The translations under genes and the position numbers were made by a program. From assembly GCA_046765795.1 (NCBI GenBank), contig JBKPRH010000252.1, forward strand, positions 1 to 12,631: a stretch of DNA of 12,631 nucleotides, given 5' to 3'. Each line of letters opens with the position of its first letter. The stretch's first letter is position 1. Positions 6,058 to 12,185 of this stretch are shown here, one piece after another. The notes beneath the pieces were generated by a model. The model ran no database searches. It was not told the origin of the DNA and worked only from the letters and a program-made list of their open reading frames with translations. The stretch is from Gp6-AA40 sp046765795 (GTDB taxonomy: Bacteria; Acidobacteriota; Vicinamibacteria; Vicinamibacterales; UBA2999).

Positions 6058-6531
6058 TCAGGGCGCTTGTGACAGATCAACGGCGATGGACCCCGTGGCG
6101 AGTGACAGGTTCTTCGCGAATGCGCCGCGGTACTGCTCGTAGAGTGCCTGACGTTCATCCGGGAACGCTTCATAGAGCGTCTGCATGATCGTGTAGTCCA
6201 TGTCCTTCACGACTGGATGCACGATGTGTACGTAAGCAATCGTCCCGTCGCTAAGCGGCTGCGTCAAGCGCATCACTTTCCAGCCGGCGGCCTGTTGGCG
6301 ACGAACCGGATCCGACGATTTCTGCAAGGCTGTCCGCATTTTCTGCATGATCTGCTCGAAGTCCGCCGTCTTATCGGGCTTCACCGCAACTGTCCACAAC
6401 GCGGTGTCGCCATCGAACGTCAGCTTCTGATGTTCGGACCCACCGGTCTGCGCAGCCGCCACAGAGAATCCAGCGCCGACGACGAGACTCATGAGCGCGC
6501 CGATCACGATCTTCGCAAGTCGCTGAGACAC
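6058..6531 (-). CDS. Exported protein of unknown function (157 aa)
   Basis: I do not recognise a named domain. GTG at 6531-6529 is the start because AGGAGG (6544-6539) stands seven bases before it; the frame could open 16 codons earlier but without such a site. The N-terminus is a textbook signal peptide: SQRLAK, a hydrophobic core IVIGALMSLVVGAGFSV, then AAA-Q with likely cleavage near A27. The mature part of about 130 residues has alternating strands and helices: LTFDGDTALWTVAVKPDK, an amphipathic helix ADFEQIMQKMRTALQK, QQAAGWKVMRLT, GTIAYVHIVHPVVK, and AFPDERQALYEQYRGAFAKNLSL. The VAVKPDK...F...M..M pattern and YVHIV strand recall a ferredoxin-like alpha/beta (ABM/NIPSNAP-like dimeric) fold, but this is only an impression. 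It is divergent from the sensor kinase gene across 94 bases, so it could be a target or accessory of that system. Confidence 0.72.
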   Translation of the reverse strand: MSQRLAKIVIGALMSLVVGAGFSVAAAQTGGSEHQKLTFDGDTALWTVAVKPDKTADFEQIMQKMRTALQKSSDPVRRQQAAGWKVMRLTQPLSDGTIAYVHIVHPVVKDMDYTIMQTLYEAFPDERQALYEQYRGAFAKNLSLATGSIAVDLSQAP

Positions 6532-6625
6532 GATCGTTCCTCCTCTTGGCACGATAAGTCCGCGAAGACGCGCCGACATATCCCGGCGACCCTGTATTTA
6601 CACCGCTAAAAACCAGTGACGCAGC
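6532..6625. promoter_or_regulatory. Divergent promoter region, exported protein / sensor kinase
   Basis: These 94 bases separate two divergent genes and must hold both promoters. They are locally AT-richer around 6591-6612. On the minus strand AAATACAGG (6599-6591) resembles AAATACGGG at 8752-8760 in front of otsB (8 of 9 bases). No confident -35/-10 pair was found. Confidence 0.4.
6539..6544 (-). promoter_or_regulatory. Shine-Dalgarno AGGAGG deciding the start of the 157-aa exported protein
   Basis: Reading the minus strand, AGGAGG (6544 to 6539) is followed by AACGATC and GTG at 6531. This places the start directly before the signal peptide instead of 16 codons upstream. Confidence 0.75.
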
Positions 6626-8080
6626 ATGGTCACTCTGAATCAGCGTTACGATGCGTGTATGAGCCGCGTCGTCGAACGGTTGACCATACGCACCGTGCTG
6701 CTCACCGGGTTCGGCCTGATGCTGGGGCTGTGGCTGTTTGCCGGCTATCAAGTGACGCAACGCGTGCGCCTCGCGCAACGCAACAGCGAGAGCATCGGCA
6801 CGCGGTACCAGCAGTCGCAGGAGTTGCTCGCATCAGTGCGAACCCAGGTCCTCGAAGCCTCGGTGCTGCTCAGGGACGCACTGCTCGATCCCGATGTCAC
6901 CGCTCAGGCCGAGCATCGTCAGAGCATCGAGACGGCGTACGCCGCGATCGACGCGCTGCTGAAGCAGTACGTGCCGTTTGTTGACTCGGCAGCGGAACGC
7001 GAACGCGTCGATGGACTCCGCGCAGAGATTCGCGATTTCCGCCTGGCATCCGATGAAGTGCTGGCCACCGACAGCAGTCGCTGGCCGGCGGATGCGCGCA
7101 CGCTGTTGCGGCGGTTCATGCCGAAGCGCGAGGCGGTCATTCGCATTTCCGATGAGGTGCAGGCGCTGAATCGCGCCGCGTTCATCGATCAGCAGCGGGA
7201 CATCACGCAAACCCAGGCCGAGATGCAGCGTCAGGTCTGGACCGTGTTTGGTGTGGCTCTCGTCATCAGTCTCGTGATCGGCTGGTTCGTGTCACGGCAC
7301 GCGGCCTCGTTGACGTCGCGGCTCACGGAGCAGCACGAACGTGAGGAGCGCATCGCCAGCGATCTGCAACGGCTCTCGGCGCGTCTCATTCACGCGCGCG
7401 AAGAAGAGCAGCGACGAATCGCGCGCGAGTTGCATGACGATGTCGGGCAGGCGCTGAGTGCCGTGAAAGTACAGTTGGCGGTCGCGGAACGTCGAATCGA
7501 GCGGATGGGGGCGGCGCCCGCACTCCTTGCCGACGCACAGACGAGCGCTGATACCGCGTTGCACAGCGTCCGCGATCTCTCACGTCTCCTGCACCCCTCG
7601 GCGCTCGACGACCTCGGCCTGGTCGCCGCGCTGGAGTCGCTGGTCGCTGACTTCCGCCGTCGTCATCAGATCGCCATCGAGTTCGTGCATGAGGGGCCTG
7701 ATCGTCGTCTGCACGCCGAGACCGAACGCGCGGTCTACCGCATCGTGCAGGAAGCGCTGACCAATATCGCGCGGCACTCCGAGGCGACAGCCGGAACGGT
7801 GCGGCTCGCGATCGATTCCGAGACGGCCCGCGTGCAGATCGAGGACAACGGCATCGGCTTCGACGTTGCCGACGTCGAACGGCCGGGCAAGCGGCGCGGT
7901 CTCGGCCTGCTGAGTATTCGCGAGCGTGTCACCGGACTGCGCGGGCAGGTGCGCATTGAGAGCGCGCCTGGTGGCTCACGGATTGAAGTCGAATTGCCGG
8001 CTGTTCCGCCAAGTCGGATAGATGATCTCGACCCGGATCTCGTCGCGTCGCTGATCGATTCAGAGGTGAACCGTGGATGA
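6626..8080 (+). CDS. Membrane sensor histidine kinase, HisKA_3 (NarX/LiaS-type)
   Basis: The 484-residue protein is a two-component sensor. Transmembrane helix 1 is about 22-42. The outer sensor domain (about 43-203) is all-helical and charged, like a four-helix-bundle (4HB_MCP/CHASE3) module, with no heme or metal motif. Transmembrane helix 2 is about 204-222. A linker coiled coil (about 230-262) leads to the HisKA_3 dimerisation helix RRIARELHDDVGQALSAVKVQL, with H270 as phospho-acceptor. The ATPase domain has the N-box IVQEALTNIARHS (N380), the G1 box EDNGIGFD (406-413) and the G2 box RGLGLLSIRERV (424-435). The ATG at 6626 is used, but ATG at 6659 (residue 12) is equally plausible because neither has a ribosome site. 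Its stop lies 8 bases inside the regulator gene, so the pair is translationally coupled. The signal is unknown. Confidence 0.94.
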   Translation: MVTLNQRYDACMSRVVERLTIRTVLLTGFGLMLGLWLFAGYQVTQRVRLAQRNSESIGTRYQQSQELLASVRTQVLEASVLLRDALLDPDVTAQAEHRQSIETAYAAIDALLKQYVPFVDSAAERERVDGLRAEIRDFRLASDEVLATDSSRWPADARTLLRRFMPKREAVIRISDEVQALNRAAFIDQQRDITQTQAEMQRQVWTVFGVALVISLVIGWFVSRHAASLTSRLTEQHEREERIASDLQRLSARLIHAREEEQRRIARELHDDVGQALSAVKVQLAVAERRIERMGAAPALLADAQTSADTALHSVRDLSRLLHPSALDDLGLVAALESLVADFRRRHQIAIEFVHEGPDRRLHAETERAVYRIVQEALTNIARHSEATAGTVRLAIDSETARVQIEDNGIGFDVADVERPGKRRGLGLLSIRERVTGLRGQVRIESAPGGSRIEVELPAVPPSRIDDLDPDLVASLIDSEVNRG

Positions 8081-8723
8081 ACTGCGCGTCTTGCTCGGCG
8101 ACGATCACACCGTGTTACGTCAGGGACTCCGAAAGATTCTCGAGGATCGTCGCGACTGGCGTGTCGTTGCCGAAGCCGGCAACGGGCGCGACGCCGTTCG
8201 CGAGGCCATCGAGCTCAGTCCTGACGTCGCCGTTCTCGACATCGGGATGCCATTGCTCAATGGTATAGAAGCGACGAGGCAGATCATCCGCCGCGCCCCG
8301 TCGGTGCGCATCCTGATCCTGAGCATGCACAGCGACCAGGCGTATGTGACACAGGCCGTCCAGGCCGGTGCGCGTGGGTATCTCCTGAAGGAGTCAGCGG
8401 GCGCTGAGTTGATTGCCGCGATCGCGGCGGTCGCCGCGGGCAAGTCGTTCTTCAGTCCTGCGGTGGCGCAGGTCGTGTTCGATGACTATGTCAGGAGCCT
8501 GACCGAGCGAGGCATCACCGATCGCTACGATGCCCTCTCCGAACGCGAGCGCGAAGTGCTGCAACTGGTGGCCGAAGGAAAGAGCAGCAAAGAGATCGCT
8601 GACGTGCTCTCGATTAGTCCAGCCACTGTTGAAACACACCGAACTCATCTGCTGCAGAAGCTCGGCCTTAGGAATACGGCTGAGGTCGTTCGATACGCGG
8701 CGCGACGCGGGATCGTGCACTGA
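8073..8723 (+). CDS. NarL/FixJ-family response regulator
   Basis: This 216-residue cytoplasmic regulator pairs with the kinase just upstream, whose end it overlaps by eight bases. The receiver domain (1-120) has the acidic pair D10/D11, phospho-acceptor D56 (VLDIGMP), switch residue S84 (LILSMHSD) and K106 (GYLLKES). The LuxR-type helix-turn-helix (about 153-214) reads LSEREREVLQLVAEGKSSKEIADVLSISPATVETHRTHLLQKL. All key receiver residues are present, so it should be phosphorylated by the upstream kinase and bind DNA as a dimer. The start is GTG at 8073, preceded by AGAGGTGA. Targets are unknown; the divergent 157-aa protein gene and the downstream otsBA genes are the nearest candidates. Confidence 0.95.
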   Translation: MDELRVLLGDDHTVLRQGLRKILEDRRDWRVVAEAGNGRDAVREAIELSPDVAVLDIGMPLLNGIEATRQIIRRAPSVRILILSMHSDQAYVTQAVQAGARGYLLKESAGAELIAAIAAVAAGKSFFSPAVAQVVFDDYVRSLTERGITDRYDALSEREREVLQLVAEGKSSKEIADVLSISPATVETHRTHLLQKLGLRNTAEVVRYAARRGIVH

Positions 8724-8857
8724 CGCGTAGCACACCGAGAGCAGGCTGCACAAATACGGGAAAGACCCGATAGCACAGACGGGCGGGCCGTTGAGTATCT
8801 TCGAAATGATTAAGGCTCGACTGCCCGAACGGTCGAGGTCCGTGCGGACGAGGTTGC
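8724..8857 (+). promoter_or_regulatory. 134-bp spacer before otsB with a candidate palindromic operator
   Basis: The spacer probably carries the otsBA promoter. At 8757-8769 CGGG-AAAGA-CCCG forms a short inverted repeat inside TACGGGAAAGACCCGATA, the size of a LuxR/NarL-type operator. TTGAGT (8791-8796) resembles a -35 box, but I see no -10 at a good distance. There is no terminator-like hairpin after the regulator gene, so read-through from the two-component pair into otsBA is possible. Confidence 0.4.
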
Positions 8858-9691
8858 GTGAATTGGCTGAGTGACTACGATCCCAAGATGGTGCCTGACG
8901 TCCTCGCGGCGATCGGTGCGCGTCCACCACGAGCTCATCTGGTGGTGCTGTCGGACTTCGACGGGACGCTCGCGTCCTTCGATGTCGATCCGTCGGCTCC
9001 GCAGCTGGATGACGACACCCGGCACGTACTCGAGACGCTTGCCTCCCGTGATGGCGTTACCGTCGGGCTCGTCAGTGGCCGACGTGTGGACGACCTGGCC
9101 CGCCGCACACAATTGCCAGACAACGTGTATCTTGCCGGCCTGCATGGTATGGAGATTCGCCATGGCAATCACGCCTGGCATCATCCGGATCTCGTAGACT
9201 CGCACGAGCTCATCGATCGTGTGACGGATGCGATGAACGCCGCGTTTGGTAATGTTCCGGGCGTCAGGCTCGAGCATAAAGGCGTGTCGCTGACGGTCCA
9301 CGTGCGGGCCGTCGAGTCCACCCGTAGAAAGGACATCCTGCAGACCGCGATCGAGGTCGCGCGTCCGTGGCTGGATTCGGACGAACTCAAGGTGCTCGAC
9401 GCCAGCGAGGCGGTCGAACTGTTACCCAACATCGCCTGGAACAAGGGCGACGCCGTGCGCTGGATCGTCGATGACGTCGAAACGCACGCGCGACAGAAAG
9501 CCTGGTGCATCTTCTTCGGCGACGATGTGACTGACGAGGAAGCGTTCCGCGCCGTCCGCGACGGCCTGACCGTCGTCGTTGGACAACGACCTTCTCTTGC
9601 ACGTCTGCGACTGAACTCCCCAGCTGATGTCGCAGCTGTCCTCTTGGGCGTGACCAACCGCAATGGGCACGGAAAGGAGTACGGGCGATGA
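8858..9691 (+). CDS. otsB: Trehalose-6-phosphate phosphatase
   Basis: The 277-residue HAD-superfamily enzyme removes phosphate from trehalose-6-phosphate, the second step of the OtsAB route. HAD motif I is LSDFDGTLA with nucleophile D33 and acid/base D35. Motif II is GLVSGR (S73). Motif III lysine is likely K196 in WNKGDAV. Motif IV is FFGDDVTDEEAF (219-230) with the magnesium-binding acids D222, D223 and D226. The cap region carries LAGLHGMEIRHG (92-103), the usual OtsB lid and substrate segment. Length fits the family. The GTG at 8858 has GAGG only four bases upstream; ATG at 8888 (residue 11) lacks any site but would still leave about 20 residues before motif I, so the exact start is uncertain. 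Its stop overlaps the otsA start by four bases (ATGA), indicating coupled translation. Confidence 0.92.
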   Translation: MNWLSDYDPKMVPDVLAAIGARPPRAHLVVLSDFDGTLASFDVDPSAPQLDDDTRHVLETLASRDGVTVGLVSGRRVDDLARRTQLPDNVYLAGLHGMEIRHGNHAWHHPDLVDSHELIDRVTDAMNAAFGNVPGVRLEHKGVSLTVHVRAVESTRRKDILQTAIEVARPWLDSDELKVLDASEAVELLPNIAWNKGDAVRWIVDDVETHARQKAWCIFFGDDVTDEEAFRAVRDGLTVVVGQRPSLARLRLNSPADVAAVLLGVTNRNGHGKEYGR

Positions 9692-11211
9692 CGTCAGCTG
9701 ACCTCGTGCGGACGATGGCGGACCGGCTCCGCGACACCAAGCTGGTGGTGGTCGCCAATCGGCAACCCTACGTACACGAGAAACAGGTTACCGAGCGCAA
9801 GGGGTTCAGACGCTGGGTGCTGCGGCAGGGCGACAAGGTACGAATCAATTGGAAGCAGCCGGCGAGCGGACTCGTCACCGCGCTCGATCCGGTGATGCGG
9901 GCGTGCGGCGGCACATGGGTGGCGCATGGCAATGGCAGCGGGGATCTCGAGTCGTCGGATCCATCGGGCCGCGTCGCGGTTCCACCCGATCGGCCGAAGT
10001 ACTCGTTGCGCCGCGTGTTCCTGAAGCAGCAGGAAGAGAGCGGCTACTACTACGGAGTCTCGAACAATGCGTTGTGGCCGTTGTGTCACATCGCCTACGC
10101 GCGGCCGGTCTTCAATCAGAGTGATTGGCGCCATTACGTCGAGGTCAACCGTCGTTTTGCTGACGTCGTTCTCGAAGAGATTGCCGGGACACGGGCGATC
10201 GTCTTCGTACAGGACTATCACTACGCGTTGCTGCCGAGGTTTGTGAAGGCCGCGAGGCCTGATGCCGTGGTGTGCCAGTTCTGGCACATTCCGTGGCCGA
10301 ACCCGGAAGCATTCCGCATCCTGCCGTGGCAGTCGGAAGTGCTCGACGGCCTGCTCGGGAACGATCTGCTCGGGTTCCACCTGCAGTATCACTGCAACAA
10401 CTTCCTCGAGACCGTCGATCGGTCGATGGAAGCGCGAATCGATCAGGAGACGTTCTCGGTGTTCTGCCGCGGACACCAGACGGCCATAAGGCCGTACCCG
10501 ATCAGCATCGATCCCTCAACCTGGAACGGCACTGCGCCCGGGACAGCAGCATGGACGAAAGAAGTCGCAGCGACCCGGCGTCGTCTCGATGTGGGTGATC
10601 GGCGCATCGTCATGGGTGTCGATCGGCTCGATTACACCAAGGGCATTCCCGATCGACTGCTTGCGTTCGATCGCTTCCTGGAGCGATACCCGGAGTGGCG
10701 CAACCGCGTGGTCCTCGTGCAGGTCGGATCCCCGACGCGCGATCGGATCGACCGGTATCGCGACTTGAGCCGAGAGATCGGCGAGCTCGTGGACAAGATC
10801 AACGCCAGACACGGAATGCCGGGCTGGCTTCCGATCGTCTACCGTCGCGAGTATCACACCCCGAAGGACGTCGCCTCACTGTATCGAGCGACCGACGTGT
10901 GCGTCGTGTCTTCGCTGCACGACGGCATGAACCTGGTAGCCAAGGAATTTGTGGCTGCGCGCACCGACAACCGCGGCGTGTTGCTGTTGTCGAAGTTCGC
11001 CGGTGCGGCGCGGGAACTCTCCGATGCGCTGCAGGTCAATCCGTTTGCGCCGGACGAGTTTGCGGAGACGCTGCATGCCGCGCTCTCGATAAGCGGCGCC
11101 GAGGCCGAGCGGCGAATGCGGGCGTTGCGCCAACAGGTCTGCGGGCATACCGTCTTCGACTGGGCTGCCCGGGTCCTCTGCGATGCCTGTAAAGTGGCTG
11201 AGGGGCGCTAA
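9688..11211 (+). CDS. otsA: Trehalose-6-phosphate synthase (GT20)
   Basis: The 507-residue GT-B glycosyltransferase joins glucose from a nucleotide sugar to glucose-6-phosphate. Family residues are visible: R25 in VVANRQPY, D176 in VFVQDYH, H200 in FWHIPWPNPE, R313 and K318 in MGVDRLDYTKGIPDR, and D412 and E420 in LHDGMNLVAKEF. GNDLLGFHLQYHCNNFL (224-240) is also typical. The N-terminal nucleotide loop is the variant ASGLVTALDPVMRACGGTWVAHGNGSGD (59-86) rather than the GGL...GWSG of E. coli OtsA, seen in a side branch of the family. Length is slightly above E. coli OtsA (474). AAAGGAG at 9673-9679, eight bases before the ATG, fixes the start inside the otsB stop. Another GT20 activity such as glucosylglycerol-phosphate synthase is possible in principle, but the coupled otsB favours trehalose. 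Confidence 0.92.
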   Translation: MTSADLVRTMADRLRDTKLVVVANRQPYVHEKQVTERKGFRRWVLRQGDKVRINWKQPASGLVTALDPVMRACGGTWVAHGNGSGDLESSDPSGRVAVPPDRPKYSLRRVFLKQQEESGYYYGVSNNALWPLCHIAYARPVFNQSDWRHYVEVNRRFADVVLEEIAGTRAIVFVQDYHYALLPRFVKAARPDAVVCQFWHIPWPNPEAFRILPWQSEVLDGLLGNDLLGFHLQYHCNNFLETVDRSMEARIDQETFSVFCRGHQTAIRPYPISIDPSTWNGTAPGTAAWTKEVAATRRRLDVGDRRIVMGVDRLDYTKGIPDRLLAFDRFLERYPEWRNRVVLVQVGSPTRDRIDRYRDLSREIGELVDKINARHGMPGWLPIVYRREYHTPKDVASLYRATDVCVVSSLHDGMNLVAKEFVAARTDNRGVLLLSKFAGAARELSDALQVNPFAPDEFAETLHAALSISGAEAERRMRALRQQVCGHTVFDWAARVLCDACKVAEGR

Positions 11212-11213
11212 TA

Positions 11214-11219
11214 TATAAT
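11214..11219 (+). promoter_or_regulatory. Consensus -10 box (TATAAT) of the cysM-mec-cysO unit
   Basis: TATAAT at 11214-11219 begins two bases after the otsA stop codon and lies 21 bases before the cysM ATG. It is a perfect sigma-70 -10 box in an AT-rich island of otherwise GC-rich DNA. No recognisable -35 box is found 16-19 bases upstream (best tracts AAAGTG or TAAAGT), which would suit a regulated or activator-dependent promoter. Transcription would start near 11226, giving a very short leader. Confidence 0.6.
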
Positions 11220-11242
11220 TCCAGACTGAAACAGTCGGATAT
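11218..11242. promoter_or_regulatory. Candidate Rrf2/IscR type 1-like operator
   Basis: The core GACTG-AAA-CAGTC (11224-11236) is a perfect palindrome and matches the E. coli IscR type 1 core GACTRWWWYAGTC at all 13 positions. With the flanks, 22 of 25 positions fit the published consensus as I recall it (misses at 11220, 11223 and 11239). The site touches the -10 box on one side and runs into the cysM start codon on the other, so a bound repressor would block the promoter. The same bases could also form a small RNA hairpin over the start codon. The regulator gene is not in the window. Confidence 0.55.
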
Positions 11243-12185
11243 GGCCGTCGCCTCTCCAGGGTTCTTGCGCACCGCCCCCTCTATCGTTGATTTGATTGGC
11301 AATACGCCCTTGATCCGCCTGTCGGGGTTCGAAGACGGTCTGCGTAATGTCCAGCTTTACGCGAAGGCCGAGTGGAAGAATCCCGGGGGGTCCGTCAAGG
11401 ATCGGGCGGCGGCCCGAATGATTGCCGAAGGTGAGCGGTCCGGGGCGCTGACGCGCGACAAGATCATCCTCGACGCGACGTCAGGCAATACCGGCATTGC
11501 CTACGCGATGATTGGTGCGGCCAAGGGATATCGGGTCCGGCTCTGCGTTCCGGAGAACGTCACGCCGGAACGCAAGCGCATCCTCAAGGCGTTCGGCGCT
11601 GAAGTCGTGTTCACCGATCCGATGCAGGGATCCGACGGTGCAATCATCCGCGTCAAACAGATGTTCGAAGAGAGTCAGGGGCTCTACTTCTACCCGGATC
11701 AGTACAACAATCCGGGGAACTGGCGCGCGCACTACGACACGACTGCGCCGGAGTTGATCGAACAGACGGGTGGTCGGTTGACGCACTTCGTCGCGGGACT
11801 GGGTACGAGCGGAACGTTTGTCGGTGTCGGCCGGCGGCTTCGTGAGTACAACCCGGCGATCCGTCTCGTGTCCGTGCAGCCGGACTCACCGCTGCACGCG
11901 CTCGAGGGGTTGAAGCACATGGCGACGGCGATCGTGCCCGGCATCTACGACGCGACGTTGGCGGACGACGACATCGGTATCAGTACCGAGGAAGCCTTCA
12001 GCCTGACCCGTCGTCTCGCGAGGCAGGGATTGTTCGTCGGTATCTCGAGCGGCGCCAATCTGGCCGGCGCGCTGCGTGTGGCGCGACAGACATCGGATGC
12101 GGTAGTCGTCGTCGTGTTCTGCGACGGCGGCGAGAAGTACCTGTCCGAGCGTCTGTGGGACGAAACCGACGAGGAGGCGAACTGA
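11241..12185 (+). CDS. cysM: PLP-dependent cysteine synthase, CysM type (probable O-phosphoserine sulfhydrylase)
   Basis: This 314-residue fold-type II PLP enzyme forms cysteine by beta-replacement. Key marks are K53, the PLP lysine, in KNPGGSVKDRAAARMI; the substrate loop DATSGNTGIAYA (78-89); the phosphate loop GLGTSGTFVG (186-195); ISSGANL (268-274), where S270 contacts the pyridine; and FCDGGEKYLSE near the end. The HALEGLKHMATAIVPGIYD segment (219-237) corresponds to the region of the arginine that selects O-phosphoserine in mycobacterial CysM, but I cannot place that residue by eye. Classic CysK/CysM use O-acetylserine and free sulfide. The next genes, mec and cysO, instead indicate the carrier-protein pathway, in which CysO thiocarboxylate gives sulfur to the aminoacrylate on CysM. 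Length fits. The start is ATG at 11241 with a poor ribosome site and a leader of perhaps 15 bases. It overlaps mec by one base. Confidence 0.92.
   Translation: MAVASPGFLRTAPSIVDLIGNTPLIRLSGFEDGLRNVQLYAKAEWKNPGGSVKDRAAARMIAEGERSGALTRDKIILDATSGNTGIAYAMIGAAKGYRVRLCVPENVTPERKRILKAFGAEVVFTDPMQGSDGAIIRVKQMFEESQGLYFYPDQYNNPGNWRAHYDTTAPELIEQTGGRLTHFVAGLGTSGTFVGVGRRLREYNPAIRLVSVQPDSPLHALEGLKHMATAIVPGIYDATLADDDIGISTEEAFSLTRRLARQGLFVGISSGANLAGALRVARQTSDAVVVVVFCDGGEKYLSERLWDETDEEAN

Noticed and set aside
6532..6579. N-terminal extension of the 157-aa exported protein to ATG at 6579
   Set aside because: It would bury the signal peptide behind 16 residues and ignore AGGAGG seven bases before GTG at 6531.
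8806..8874. Tiny Arg-rich frame (22 codons, starts MIKARLPERS) overlapping the otsB start, a possible leader peptide
   Set aside because: No ribosome site, no regulatory codon run linked to trehalose, and such short frames are expected by chance.
9694..10476. Minus-strand frame of 260 codons opposite otsA
   Set aside because: Antisense of conserved GT20 sequence; composition typical of a shadow frame.
11180..11200. A -35 box for the cysM promoter
   Set aside because: No TTGACA-like hexamer occurs at 16-19 bases from TATAAT; AAAGTG and TAAAGT are too far from consensus to annotate.
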